DNA of 64,000 bases. Origin: Streptomyces sp. NBC_01431 (GTDB lineage Bacteria > Actinomycetota > Actinomycetes > Streptomycetales > Streptomycetaceae). This document shows positions 53,735-63,882 of this stretch, one piece after another. The position numbers were made by a program, and so were the translations under genes. The first letter of the stretch is position 1. Each line of letters begins with the position of its first letter. The DNA lies in contig NZ_CP109496.1 in NCBI RefSeq assembly GCF_036231355.1, positions 1,240,001-1,304,000 on the forward strand, read 5' to 3'. The notes beneath the pieces are model-generated. The model ran no database searches and was not told the origin of the DNA. It was given only the letters and a program-made list of their open reading frames with translations.

Positions 53735-54943
53735 ATGCCCGCAGCCGCGCAATCGCCGGACATCCAGGACCCGTTGGGACCGCTCCCACAGGAGTTCGCC
53801 GCGATCCTGCGGCCCGAACTGCCGGGACTGCTCAAGGAGATCGGCGCGGAAGTCACCCGCGCCTACCCCGAGTACGCCCGGCTCCTCGAAGGGCCCTACG
53901 GCGAGGCGATCCGGGTCGGCGTGGAGCAGAACCTCACCGTCTTCGTCGACCAGGTCGCCTCGCCCAGCGCGCCCTCCACGCTCCGCGACGAGATGTGCCG
54001 CCGGTTCGGCCGGTTCGAGGCGTACGAGGGCCGGAGCCTGGAGACCCTCCAGGGCGCCTACCGCCTGGGCGCGCGGGTGGCGCTGCGCCGGGCCAAGAAG
54101 ATCGGCCGCCGCTACAACCTCTCACCCGCCCTGATGCTCAGCTTCGCCGACGCCCTCTTCACCTATGTCGAAGAACTGGAAGCGCTCTCCCGCGAGGGCT
54201 ATCTGGAGGTCACCTCCTTCTCCGGGGAGCGCTCCGACGCCCTGCGCAGACGGCTGTTGCACCTGATCCTCGCCGGGTCCCCGGTGCCGCGCGCGGCGAT
54301 CGCGGAGCTCGCCGACCGCGCCTCCTGGACTCTTCCGGAACGGGTCACACTGATCGCGCTCCGCTCCGCGGCGGGGCTGACCCGCGCGGCGCTGGACAAC
54401 GATGTCCTGGCCGACCCGGGCGAGCCGCTGCCGTACCTCCTGGTGCCGGGCACGGTCGACGAAGTACGAAGACGGATGCTGGACGCGGCCCTGCACGGCT
54501 GTCCTGCCGTAGTCGGTCTTGAGGTTCCCATCGGCGATGCGTCCGATTCCCTGCGCTGGGCCCGCCAGGTCCTCGAACTCGCCGAATCCGGCGTCATCGA
54601 GAGCCATGCGGCCACCCTTTTCTGCGAGGACCACCTCGTCACGCTGTGGCTGCGCTCCGACCCGGCACTCCTCGACCACCTCGCCCGGCGTGAACTCGCG
54701 CCGCTGGAAACCCTGACGCCGGGCCGGCGCGACCGGCTCATCGAAACCCTGCGGACCTGGCTCGCCACCCGCGGCACCGCCGCCCACATGGGCGAACTCC
54801 TCGACGTGCACCCGCAGACCGTTCGCTACCGGATGCGCACCCTGGAGTCCGTCTTCGGCGACCGGCTCACCGACCCCGAACACCGGTTCGCCACCGAACT
54901 AGTGCTACGCGCCAGAGATCTCGGACACCGCGATCGGGGCTGA
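53735..54943 (+). CDS. PucR-type transcriptional regulator
   Basis: 402 residues from ATG 53735 (AAGGGAAG upstream). N-terminal RsbRD-like sensor helices (about 20-170: VGVEQNLTVFVDQVASP, RLGARVALRRAKKIGRRYNL), a GGDEF-like middle part (about 190-320) and the PucR C-terminal helix-turn-helix (about 350-390: HMGELLDVHPQTVRYRMRTL). Relatives control catabolic and lipid-related operons, often acting on neighbouring genes. It follows the three secreted-protein genes and is the nearest regulator to mce. Confidence 0.88.
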   Translation: MPAAAQSPDIQDPLGPLPQEFAAILRPELPGLLKEIGAEVTRAYPEYARLLEGPYGEAIRVGVEQNLTVFVDQVASPSAPSTLRDEMCRRFGRFEAYEGRSLETLQGAYRLGARVALRRAKKIGRRYNLSPALMLSFADALFTYVEELEALSREGYLEVTSFSGERSDALRRRLLHLILAGSPVPRAAIAELADRASWTLPERVTLIALRSAAGLTRAALDNDVLADPGEPLPYLLVPGTVDEVRRRMLDAALHGCPAVVGLEVPIGDASDSLRWARQVLELAESGVIESHAATLFCEDHLVTLWLRSDPALLDHLARRELAPLETLTPGRRDRLIETLRTWLATRGTAAHMGELLDVHPQTVRYRMRTLESVFGDRLTDPEHRFATELVLRARDLGHRDRG

Positions 54944-55108
54944 ACTTGCCCCGGTCGGCGCCATAATCATCCGAATCACTTCGAAAACAACGGATAAATC
55001 TCGTCAAGTCCCAAGGCCGCGGCGAACCCGCCGCCGGATATGCCCGTCTGGAAGGGCGGACGTCCGAAGGATGTCCGTACCACCCGCACTACGCCAGAGG
55101 CATACCGA

Positions 55109-58100
55109 ATGTCTTCGCATCTGCCGGCCGTCTACCGCGGCGCCAGCGCCCCGCGCCCCCGCACCCTGCTCGACGTACTGGACGCGACGGCGGCCGCCCA
55201 TCCGGGCGCGCTCGCACTCGACGCGGGCGGCGAGAGGCTCACCTACCAGGACCTGTGCGACCGGATCACCGAACGCGCCGTGCGGCTGACCCGCCACGGC
55301 ATCGGCCCCGGCGACCGGGTCGGCGTCCGCATCCCGTCGGGCACCTGTGACCTGTACCTCGCCATTCTGGCGGTCCTGCTCTGCGGCGCGGCGTACGTGC
55401 CGGTCGACGCCGACGACCCCGAGGAGCGCGCGGCGACCGTCTTCCGCGAGGCCGGGGTGTGCGCCGTCCTCGAAGCCGACGGACGGATACTGCCGGGGCC
55501 GGTGGCGCCCATCGGGGCGCGCTGGCGCCCCGCGCTGCCCAGCGACGACGCATGGATCATCTTCACGTCCGGTTCGACGGGACTGCCCAAGGGCGTCGCG
55601 GTCACCCACCGCTCGGCCGCCGCCTTCGTCGACGCCGAGGCCCAACTCTTCCTGAACGAGAGCCCGTTGGGGCCCGGCGACCGGGTGCTCGCCGGCCTTT
55701 CGGTCGCCTTCGACGCGTCGTGCGAGGAGATGTGGCTGGCCTGGCGGCACGGCGGCTGCCTGGTGCCCGCGCCCCGCTCCCTGGTGCGCGCGGGCCACGA
55801 ACTGGGCCCCTGGCTGATCGACCGCGGCATCACGGTGGTCTCCACCGTGCCCACCCTCGCGGCGCTCTGGCCGGACGAGGCCCTCGAACAGGTCCGGCTC
55901 CTGATCGTCGGCGGCGAGGCCTGCCCCGGCGCCCTTGCGGACCGCTTCGCGGTCAAGGGCCGCGAGATGTGGAACACCTACGGCCCGACCGAGACGACGG
56001 TGGTCGCGACCGCCGCCCGGATGCGGCCCGGCGAGCCGGTACGCATCGGACTCCCCCTGGACGGCTGGGAGTTGGCGGTCCTGGACGCCTCCGGGCAGCC
56101 CGTGCCCTACGGCGCCGAGGGCGAACTGGTCATCGCCGGGGCGGGCACCGCCCGTTACCTCGACGCCGCCAAGGACGCCGAGCGGTACCGGCCGCTCGCA
56201 CTGCTCGACACCCAGCGCGCCTATCGGACCGGCGATCTCGTACGCGCCGACGCCGACGGCCTCGTCCACCTCGGACGGGCCGACGACCAGGTGAAGGTGG
56301 GCGGACGGCGCATCGAACTCGGTGAGATCGACGCCATGTTGCGCGCCCTGCCCGGCGTGCGCGCCGCGGCTGGCGCGGTGCGCGGCACACCGGCGGGCGG
56401 CCAGATCCTGGTCGGCTATGTGGTGCCCGACCAGGGCGGCTTCCACGCCGGCCAGGCGCGCGGGTTCCTCGCCGAGCGCCTTCCGGCCGCGCTCGTACCG
56501 CTGCTCGTGGAGGTCACCGAGCTTCCGACGCGCACCTCGGGCAAGGTGGACCGGGACGCGCTGCCCTGGCCGCTGCCCGCACAGCGCGGCTCCGCCGTCG
56601 GCCTCGGACAGGACGACGGCTCCACCTCGGCCCGCCTCGCCGGCGCATGGGAACGGATGCTGGGGGTACACCCCGAGCCGGACAGCGACTTCTTCGCCCT
56701 GGGCGGCTCCAGCCTCAGCGCCGCACGGCTCGCCTCCGAACTGCGCCGGCACTATCCGGGCCTCTCCGTCGCCGACCTCTATCGCCGCCCCGTGCTGCGG
56801 GACATGGCCCAGCACCTCGAATCCCTCGCGGGCCCCACCACCGACGCCCGGCCCGTCCAGCCGGTGCCGCGCAGCGCCGGGGTGGTCCAACTCCTCGTAC
56901 AGAGCGCCCTGTTCGGCATCGCCGGGCTGCGCGGCCTGATCGGCCTGGCCACCGCCGACAATGCGCTCGGGCTGCTCGCACCGCACGCGTGGGCGCCGCA
57001 CACCTCGTGGTGGTTCGTGATCATCGGCACCGTCGTCCTGATGAGCGCACCGGCGCGCTTCGCGATCGGCGCCGGCGCGGCGCGGCTGCTGACCCGGGGT
57101 ATGACGGCGGGGGCGTATCCGCGTGGCGGCCGGGTCCACCTGCGGCTGTGGACGGCGGAGCGCTTCGTCGCCGCCTTCGGCGTCCCCTCTCTCCTGGGAA
57201 CGCCCTGGGCCCGGCTGTACGCGCGCTCGCTCGGCTGCCGGGTCGGGCCCGGCGTCGCCCTGCACGCCATGCCGCCGGTGACCGGTCTCGCGACGATCGG
57301 CCACGGTGCGAGCGTGGAGCCGGAGGCGGACATCAGCGGCTGGTGGCTGGACGGCGCGACCCTGCACATCGGTACGGTCCACATCGGCGACGGCGCCCGG
57401 GTCGGCCACCGCAGCACCCTGATGCCCGGCGCCATCCTCGGCGCGGACGCCGAACTGGATCCCGGCGCCTGCCTGGACGGGCAGATCCCGCCGGGCCGGC
57501 GCTGGCTCGGCTCGCCGGCCCGCCCGGCCGAATCGTACGAACGCATCGCGGGCAACGGCTGGCCCGCGCCCCGCCCGCACCGCTCGCGCCGCTGGGCCGC
57601 CGCGTACGCGCTCTCCCTGGGCGGTCTGCCACTGATCGCGCTGCTTTCCACCGCCCCCGCGCTGGTCGGCGTCTACTACCTGGTCCGCTCCTGCGACACG
57701 CTCTCGCAGGTCGCCGTGCGCCTGCTGCTCGCCGCGCCGCCGATCGCGCTGGCCACCACACTGGTCTCGATGCTGGTGCTCGCCGCTCTCGTGCGGATCC
57801 TCGGCCGGGGTCTGCGGCCCGGCTTCCATCCGGTGTGCGGCGGTGTCGCCTGGCGCGCCTGGCTGGTGACCCGGCTCCTGAGCGGAGCCCGCTCCAGTCT
57901 CTTCCCGCTGTACGCGAGCCTCGCGACCCCGGTGTGGCTGCGGCTGCTCGGAGCCCGGGTGGGACGGCGCGCCGAGATCTCGACGGTACTGCCGCTCCCC
58001 TCGCTCCTCACGGTCGAGGACGGGGCGTTCCTCGCCGACGACACACTGGTGGCACCCTTCGAAATCCGCGGCGGCTGGCTGCGGTTGGGCACGGCGACCA

Positions 58101-59053
58101 TCGGCCGCAAGGCCTTCGTCGGCAACTCGGGGATCGTCGGCCCGGACCGCCGGGTGCCGGACGGCGCGCTCATCGGGGTGCTGTGCGACGCCCCCGCGCA
58201 GAGCGAGCCGGGCAGTTCGTGGCTCGGCCGGCCGGCGTTGCCGCTGCCGCGGGTCCCGGCCGCCGCCGACCCCGGCCGCACCTTCGAACCGCCGCGCAAG
58301 CTCGTTCTCGCCCGGTCCGCGGTCGAGCTGTGCCGGGTGCTGCCGCTGGTGTGCTCGGTGCTGCTCGCCGAGGCCGTGCTGATCGGCGAACAGAGCGTTC
58401 TCAACCGGGGCGGCCTGGGGTCGGCCGCGCTGGCCGGGACCGTGCTGCTGCTCGCCGCGGCCCTGGTGGCGGGGCTGACCGCGACCGTCGCGAAGTGGGT
58501 CCTGGTCGGCCGGTTCACGCCGGGCGAGCATCCGCTGTGGTCGTCGTTCGTGTGGCGCAACGAGCTGTACGACACCTTCGTGGAGTCGCTCGCGGTGCCG
58601 TGGATGGCGGGCTCCTTCACCGGGACGCCGGTCCTCAACTGGTGGCTGCGCAGCCTCGGGGCGCGTATCGGGCGTGGGGTGTGGCTGGAGACGTACTGGC
58701 TGCCGGAGACCGATCTGATCACGCTGGGGGACGGGGCGAGTGTGAACCGCGGGTGCGTACTGCAGACCCATCTCTTCCACGACCGGATCATGCGCCTGGA
58801 CACGGTGCGGCTCGCCGATGGCGCTTCGCTCGGCCCGCACAGCATCGCGCTGCCCGGCACCGATGTCGGCGCCCGCGCTTCGGTGGGTGCTGCCTCGCTC
58901 GTGATGCGCGGCGAGAGCGTACCGCGGGACACCCGGTGGGCGGGCAACCCGATCGCGGGCGAGCAGCCCAGCCTCCGGGCATCCCAACTCCCCCAGGATC
59001 AAGTGGTGATGACGGCACGTCAGGGTTCGGAACGGGAAGGGAGTGCCGCATGA
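55109..59053 (+). CDS. pls: Pls-type poly-amino-acid synthetase, predicted lysine-specific
   Basis: 1314 residues from ATG 55109 (AGAGG, 8-bp spacer). Adenylation domain about 20-500 (IIFTSGSTGLPKGVAVTH; WNTYGPTETT; YRTGDLVRAD; Lys of TSGKVDRDALP), carrier domain about 510-575 with phosphopantetheine site Ser535 (LGGSS), then a membrane-embedded C-terminal half with about six helices and three left-handed beta-helix acyltransferase-like domains (hexad-like IGHGASV, IGDGARVG, LGDGASVNRGC). Length and order match epsilon-poly-lysine synthetase (about 1319 residues). Pocket residues aligned by hand to GrsA give D-A-E-S-I-G-T-V-V-K, near the lysine code DAESIGSVCK. Expected product: epsilon-poly-L-lysine. 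Confidence 0.88.
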   Translation: MSSHLPAVYRGASAPRPRTLLDVLDATAAAHPGALALDAGGERLTYQDLCDRITERAVRLTRHGIGPGDRVGVRIPSGTCDLYLAILAVLLCGAAYVPVDADDPEERAATVFREAGVCAVLEADGRILPGPVAPIGARWRPALPSDDAWIIFTSGSTGLPKGVAVTHRSAAAFVDAEAQLFLNESPLGPGDRVLAGLSVAFDASCEEMWLAWRHGGCLVPAPRSLVRAGHELGPWLIDRGITVVSTVPTLAALWPDEALEQVRLLIVGGEACPGALADRFAVKGREMWNTYGPTETTVVATAARMRPGEPVRIGLPLDGWELAVLDASGQPVPYGAEGELVIAGAGTARYLDAAKDAERYRPLALLDTQRAYRTGDLVRADADGLVHLGRADDQVKVGGRRIELGEIDAMLRALPGVRAAAGAVRGTPAGGQILVGYVVPDQGGFHAGQARGFLAERLPAALVPLLVEVTELPTRTSGKVDRDALPWPLPAQRGSAVGLGQDDGSTSARLAGAWERMLGVHPEPDSDFFALGGSSLSAARLASELRRHYPGLSVADLYRRPVLRDMAQHLESLAGPTTDARPVQPVPRSAGVVQLLVQSALFGIAGLRGLIGLATADNALGLLAPHAWAPHTSWWFVIIGTVVLMSAPARFAIGAGAARLLTRGMTAGAYPRGGRVHLRLWTAERFVAAFGVPSLLGTPWARLYARSLGCRVGPGVALHAMPPVTGLATIGHGASVEPEADISGWWLDGATLHIGTVHIGDGARVGHRSTLMPGAILGADAELDPGACLDGQIPPGRRWLGSPARPAESYERIAGNGWPAPRPHRSRRWAAAYALSLGGLPLIALLSTAPALVGVYYLVRSCDTLSQVAVRLLLAAPPIALATTLVSMLVLAALVRILGRGLRPGFHPVCGGVAWRAWLVTRLLSGARSSLFPLYASLATPVWLRLLGARVGRRAEISTVLPLPSLLTVEDGAFLADDTLVAPFEIRGGWLRLGTATIGRKAFVGNSGIVGPDRRVPDGALIGVLCDAPAQSEPGSSWLGRPALPLPRVPAAADPGRTFEPPRKLVLARSAVELCRVLPLVCSVLLAEAVLIGEQSVLNRGGLGSAALAGTVLLLAAALVAGLTATVAKWVLVGRFTPGEHPLWSSFVWRNELYDTFVESLAVPWMAGSFTGTPVLNWWLRSLGARIGRGVWLETYWLPETDLITLGDGASVNRGCVLQTHLFHDRIMRLDTVRLADGASLGPHSIALPGTDVGARASVGAASLVMRGESVPRDTRWAGNPIAGEQPSLRASQLPQDQVVMTARQGSEREGSAA

Positions 59054-60468
59054 CCCGGTGCAGCCGGCGGTCCCTGGTGCGGGCCGCCGCCCTGTCCGCG
59101 ATCGGCACCCTGGCCGTGGCCGACGACGAGGCGACCGGTCCCCGGGAGCGCTATTTTCCGCAGCACGGCTCGTACGGCCACGACACCCTCGCGTACGACC
59201 TGCGGATCGCCTACGACTCGGCCAGCGGCCGGCTCGCCGGCACCGCCCTCATCCAGGCCGTCGCCCTGCGGCCGCTTGAGCGGATCGAACTCGACCTGGC
59301 CCGGCTCAACGCGTACGCGGCGAAGATCGACGGCAAGCCCGCCCGGGTGCGCCAGCGCCAGGGCAAGCTGTATGTGACGCCCAGTCAACTGGTGTCGGCC
59401 GGCGAGGTGTTCACCGCCAAGGTGCAGTACGGCGGGCGACCCGGTCCGATCCGTTCGCCGTTCGGAAGCATCGGCTGGGACCGTACCGGTGACAGCCACG
59501 ACGGGACCCTGGTCGCCTCCCAGCCCTTGGGGGCACCGTCCTGGTTCCCGTGCAACGACCGGCCCGACGACAAGGCGGCGTACACCTTCCGGGTCACCGT
59601 GCCGCGCGACCGGCAGGCGCTCGCCAACGGGACGCTCACCGAGTGCCGCAGCGAAGGCGCCACCGATGTGTGGACCTATCACCACCCCGGGCCGATGGCC
59701 ACCTATCTGGCCGCGCTCTACACCGGTCGCTTCCAGCACGACAGCGTGCTCTCCCACGGGTCGGCAGGTGGTCCCGCGATCCCGGTGCACAACGCCTACC
59801 CGTCCCGGCTCGCCGAGGCGGCGCGGCACGACCTGGGCCGCCAGCCCGACATGCTGAGGCACTTCTCGGAGCTGTTCGGCCCGTACCCGTTCGAGGCGTA
59901 CGGGGCGGTGGTGGTGGACGCCGACCTCGGCGCGCCCGTCGAGAACCAGACGCGTTCGGTGTTCGGCCGCAACCACATCGACGGGCGGCGCGGCTGGGAG
60001 ACGCTGGTCGCCCACGAGTTGGCGCACCAGTGGTTCGGCAACAGTGTGGGCATCCGCGAGTGGCGGCACATCTGGCTCAACGAGGGCTTCGCGACGTATG
60101 CCGAGTGGCTGTGGTCGGAACACATCGGCGAGGACGACGCGGACGAGATCGCGCGGCGCGAGTGGCGGAGCCTGGCGCGGCGCGGCCAGAACCTGCGGCT
60201 CGCCGAGCCGGGTCCGCGCCGCATCTTCGACGACCGGCTCTACACCCGCGGCGCCTGCACCCTGCACGCGCTGCGCACCACGGTGGGCGACGACCGGTTC
60301 TTCGCGGTGCTGCGCGGCTGGCACGCGGCGCGGCGTGGCCGGATCGGCGACACCGCCTCGTTCATCGCCCACGCGGAGGCCACGGCCGGACCGGTGGTGC
60401 GCCCGCTGCTCAAGTCCTGGCTCTACGACAAGAAGCTCCCGGATCTGCCTGTCGAACGGGCCACCTGA
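59050..60468 (+). CDS. Tat-exported M1 metallopeptidase, candidate polymer hydrolase
   Basis: 472 residues; ATG 59050 overlaps the synthetase stop (ATGA). The N-terminus CSRRSLVRAAALSAIG has a twin-arginine motif followed by a short hydrophobic stretch, so Tat export is likely. Zinc site HELAH (322-326) with Glu345 (LNEGF), the same 23-residue spacing from the first His as in the M1 paralogue at 10720. It is the short M1 form. Epsilon-poly-lysine producers carry zinc aminopeptidase-type polymer-degrading enzymes (Pld), so a polymer-trimming or self-protection role is likely. Coupling gives near-equal synthesis with the synthetase. Confidence 0.88.
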   Translation: MTRCSRRSLVRAAALSAIGTLAVADDEATGPRERYFPQHGSYGHDTLAYDLRIAYDSASGRLAGTALIQAVALRPLERIELDLARLNAYAAKIDGKPARVRQRQGKLYVTPSQLVSAGEVFTAKVQYGGRPGPIRSPFGSIGWDRTGDSHDGTLVASQPLGAPSWFPCNDRPDDKAAYTFRVTVPRDRQALANGTLTECRSEGATDVWTYHHPGPMATYLAALYTGRFQHDSVLSHGSAGGPAIPVHNAYPSRLAEAARHDLGRQPDMLRHFSELFGPYPFEAYGAVVVDADLGAPVENQTRSVFGRNHIDGRRGWETLVAHELAHQWFGNSVGIREWRHIWLNEGFATYAEWLWSEHIGEDDADEIARREWRSLARRGQNLRLAEPGPRRIFDDRLYTRGACTLHALRTTVGDDRFFAVLRGWHAARRGRIGDTASFIAHAEATAGPVVRPLLKSWLYDKKLPDLPVERAT

Positions 60469-60626
60469 GGCGTCCGTCGTATACGGAATTTCTCAACCGA
60501 GCTCCGTTCTGCCCGCTTTATCCGTCCTGCGGGCGGTATGAATCGCTTGCCCGGTCCCATATGGCACCCCTTACAGTGCACTCGGCCATTACCGGCCGAT
60601 TTCGCGGGTGTTAGGGGGAGGGTCTC

Positions 60627-61631
60627 GTGCGCGTGCGGCGTACCGGGCGGGGGTGGCTGTTCGCGGTGCACGTACTGCGCGGCCAGGCCCAGGTGGACTT
60701 CATGCCCAGTGCGGTGACCGGCGCGATCTTCACGCTCGCGCTGTTCACCGCCGGCTGGCAGTACGGCCTGTACGGGCTGATCGGCACCGCGATCGGCACC
60801 GGCACCGCGCAACTGCTCGGCGTCGAGGGCGGCAGGGTGTCGGCCGGGCTCGAAGGCTTCAACGCCTGCCTCGTCGCGGTCGGTTTCGCCGTGTTCCTGG
60901 GCCCCGCCCGTCCGGCCACGATGGTCCTCGCGGCGGGCGGCTGTGCGATCGTCACCGTCGTGACCGCGGCCGCCACGACACTGCTGCGCGGCTGGGGACT
61001 GCCGACCCTGACCCTGCCGTTCTGTCTGATGGCGAGCGCCATGACGATCGCGGCGCCCGCCTTCGGACGGGTCCGGCACGGCGGCCGGGTCCCGGTCGCC
61101 TCGGGCCGGGCCGCCGAGGATGCCGTCGCCCTGGCCCTCGCCGATGTACCGCGCGCGTTCTTCGCGAACATCGCGCAGATCTTCCTCATGCCGCAGTGGT
61201 ACGTCGGACTGATCTTCCTCGTCGGCATCTTCGCGGCCAGCCGGACCGCTGGGGCGATGGCCTGTGTCGGCAGCGCCGTGGGCGTCCTGACCGCCTGGGC
61301 GCTCGGCGCTCCCGCCGCCCGGATCGCGGACGGCACCATGGGCTACAACGCGGTGCTCGTCGCGATGGCGCTGTGCGGCGTGCTCCTCGCGGCCGATCGC
61401 TGGAGCCTCGGCTTCGCGGTGACGGGAGCGGCGGCGGCCACGGTGCTCGGGCCCGCGCTCAACGCCCTGGTCGCACCGGCCGGCGGGCACGCCTTCACCT
61501 GGCCGTTCGTTCTCACCACCCTGGTCTTCCTCGCCTCCGTACCGGCTCTGCCGAGGCTGCGCCGGGCCGGTGCGCCGAGCCTGCCGGCCCCGGCGGGGCG
61601 GACCGGTCCCAACGTGCCGCAGGGCGTCTGA
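60627..61631 (+). CDS. Urea transporter family membrane protein
   Basis: 334 residues from GTG 60627 with AGGGGGAGG 5 bp upstream. About ten hydrophobic helices in two halves with the urea-transporter repeat: GLEGFNACLVAVGFAVFLGP with LPTLTLPFCLMA (first half), and GTMGYNAVLVAMALCGVLL with FTWPFVLTT (second half). The family forms trimeric channels for urea or similar amides. No urease gene is near; the gene follows the synthetase and peptidase by 158 bp on the same strand. A small cationic or amide solute linked to polymer metabolism is possible. Confidence 0.85.
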   Translation: MRVRRTGRGWLFAVHVLRGQAQVDFMPSAVTGAIFTLALFTAGWQYGLYGLIGTAIGTGTAQLLGVEGGRVSAGLEGFNACLVAVGFAVFLGPARPATMVLAAGGCAIVTVVTAAATTLLRGWGLPTLTLPFCLMASAMTIAAPAFGRVRHGGRVPVASGRAAEDAVALALADVPRAFFANIAQIFLMPQWYVGLIFLVGIFAASRTAGAMACVGSAVGVLTAWALGAPAARIADGTMGYNAVLVAMALCGVLLAADRWSLGFAVTGAAAATVLGPALNALVAPAGGHAFTWPFVLTTLVFLASVPALPRLRRAGAPSLPAPAGRTGPNVPQGV

Positions 61632-61727
61632 GACCGCCCGTCCGCGGCCGCTCGGCCAGGCCCGTTCGCCCCACCCGCCCGGCCTACACGGCATGCGTGC
61701 CACCTGCGGCGGTGTGAGGCTGCCAGG

Positions 61728-63800
61728 GTGACCACCGCCAGCGATACAGCACCCGCTTCCGCGCCGCCCGTGCTCGATGTCCGGCAGCGGAACATCGTCT
61801 TCGCAACCATCATGCTCGGCATGCTGCTGGCCGCGCTCGACCAGACGATCGTGGGCACCGCGCTGCCCACGATCGTCTCGGACCTGGGCGGCGCGGCCCA
61901 CATGTCATGGGTGGTCACCTCCTACCTGCTGGCCGAGACCGTCGCGACGGCGCTGGTCGGCAAGTTCGGCGACCAGTTCGGCCGCAAGCTCGTCTTCCAG
62001 GTGTCCGCGATCCTCTTCATCACCGGCTCGTTCCTGTGCGGTCTCGCCACCAACATGTCGTTGCTCATCGCCTGGCGCGCGCTCCAGGGCATTGGCGCGG
62101 GCGGCCTCATGGTGACCGCGATGGCACTGATCGCGGATGTGATCCCGCTGCGGGAACGCGGCAAGTACCAGGGGGCGATCGGCGCCGTGTTCGGCGTCGC
62201 GACCGTCATCGGACCACTGCTCGGCGGGCTGTTCACCGACCATCTGAGCTGGCGCTGGGCGTTCTACGTGAACGTACCCATCGCGATCCTCGTGGTGATC
62301 GCGGCGGCCCGGAACATCCCCTCGGTCCGGTCCGTCGCCAAGCCGGTCATCGACTATCTCGGCATCGGCCTGGTCGCGGCCGGGGCCAGCGCCCTGATCC
62401 TGGCGACGAGTTGGGGCGGCAACGAGTTCGCCTGGGGTTCGGCGACCATCATCGCCCTGTACGCGGGCGGTGTGATCGCGCTCGCCCTGTTCTGCTGGGT
62501 GGAGACCCGGGCCGTCGAACCGATGCTGCCGATGCGGCTGTTCCGCAATCCCGTCTTCACGGTGTGCTCGGTCCTCAGCTTCATCGTCGGCTTCGCGATG
62601 CTCGGCGCGATGATCTTCCTGCCGACGTATCTCCAGTACGTCGACGGCGATTCGGCGACCATCTCCGGGGTCCGCACCCTGCCCATGGTCATCGGTCTGC
62701 TCATCGCGTCGATCTTCAGCGGCAACGTGGTGAGCAGGACCGGCCAGTACCGGATCTTCCCCATCGTCGGCTCGCTCGTGATGGGGGTGGGCCTCTATCT
62801 CCTGTCGCTGATGGGGCCCGCCGTCGGCGCGGGGCTGGAATCGCTCTACATGTTCGTGCTCGGTCTCGGCATCGGGCTGTGCATGCAGGTGCTCACCATC
62901 GCCGTGCAGAACACCGTCGACTACGCGGACCTGGGCACGGCGACCTCGGGCGTCACCTTCTTCCGCACGCTGGGCAGCTCGTTCGGCACCGCGGTCTTCG
63001 GCACCATCTACACCAACACCCTCAAGCCGAACCTCCAGGACGGGGTGAGCGCCGCCGCGAAGCTCGGCGGCACGACCCCGGCCCAGCTGGCAAGGGCCGC
63101 GCAGTCCCCGGCCGAGCTGCACCGGCTGCCCCCGGCGGTGTCCGCCCCGATCGTGCAGGCCTACGCCGACAGCCTGCACACCGTCTTCCTGTGGACCGTG
63201 CCGGTGGCCGCGGTGGGCTTCCTGGTGGCGCTCTTCCTCAAGCAGGTCGAACTGCGCGACACCGCCCGGTCCGCCTCCACCGACATGGGCGAAGGGTTCG
63301 CGCGGCCGGGCACGGGCGACTCCGCCAAGGAGCTCGAACTCGCCGTCGGCACGATCGTCCGCGGTACGGACATGACCACCGCGCGCCGCATCGTCGCGGC
63401 CTCCGACACCCGGCTCGACGTGGCGGGCGCTTGGGCGGTCATGCAGGTCGAGCAGCACACGCGCATGGTCGGGCACGCGAGCCTCGGCCTGATCGCCTCC
63501 CGCCGCCATGTGCCGCCGGAGGTGCTGGTGCCGGTGTTCCAGCGGATGGTCGAGGAGGGGTTCCTGACCCACGAGGGCAACTATTTCTCGCACACGCCGT
63601 CCGGTGAGCGCGAGGTCGAGGCCATCACGCACTCCTGGGCGACCTGGCTCAACGAGCAGTTGGAGACGGACCGCGGCCGGCCGCGCAGCGCCGAACTGCG
63701 CGCGGCGGCGGACGCCATCGCCAAGCGTCTGATGGCGGAGGACCTGGCGAACGGCATGCCTTCGGTGCGCGAGAAGGTGACCGCGGCCGGCCGCGTCTGA
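61728..63800 (+). CDS. DHA2-family MFS exporter with cytosolic C-terminal domain
   Basis: 690 residues from GTG 61728 (GAGG, 8-bp spacer). Fourteen membrane helices of the EmrB/QacA type (about 20-510): [20 protein letters not shown] (motif D1), [13 protein letters not shown] (motif A), [40 protein letters not shown] (motif C). Residues about 520-690 form a soluble extension with a winged-helix-like stretch (MRVEQ-like [42 protein letters not shown]). Proton-driven export of drugs or cationic compounds is expected. A TetR-like gene begins 82 bp downstream, the usual exporter-repressor pairing. Confidence 0.92.
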   Translation: MTTASDTAPASAPPVLDVRQRNIVFATIMLGMLLAALDQTIVGTALPTIVSDLGGAAHMSWVVTSYLLAETVATALVGKFGDQFGRKLVFQVSAILFITGSFLCGLATNMSLLIAWRALQGIGAGGLMVTAMALIADVIPLRERGKYQGAIGAVFGVATVIGPLLGGLFTDHLSWRWAFYVNVPIAILVVIAAARNIPSVRSVAKPVIDYLGIGLVAAGASALILATSWGGNEFAWGSATIIALYAGGVIALALFCWVETRAVEPMLPMRLFRNPVFTVCSVLSFIVGFAMLGAMIFLPTYLQYVDGDSATISGVRTLPMVIGLLIASIFSGNVVSRTGQYRIFPIVGSLVMGVGLYLLSLMGPAVGAGLESLYMFVLGLGIGLCMQVLTIAVQNTVDYADLGTATSGVTFFRTLGSSFGTAVFGTIYTNTLKPNLQDGVSAAAKLGGTTPAQLARAAQSPAELHRLPPAVSAPIVQAYADSLHTVFLWTVPVAAVGFLVALFLKQVELRDTARSASTDMGEGFARPGTGDSAKELELAVGTIVRGTDMTTARRIVAASDTRLDVAGAWAVMQVEQHTRMVGHASLGLIASRRHVPPEVLVPVFQRMVEEGFLTHEGNYFSHTPSGEREVEAITHSWATWLNEQLETDRGRPRSAELRAAADAIAKRLMAEDLANGMPSVREKVTAAGRV

Positions 63801-63882
63801 GCTCGCGGACAACGCCCCCACAAGGCCTGATACGGTCGGCAACCGGCAGGTCAGGGACTTCACAGCAAGGGGTGGTGGCGCG

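Noticed and set aside
55004..59002. 1332-codon open frame on the minus strand opposite the synthetase
   Set aside because: Composition is Arg/Gly/Ala/Gln with no domain or motif; it mirrors the codon bias of the real gene on the plus strand.
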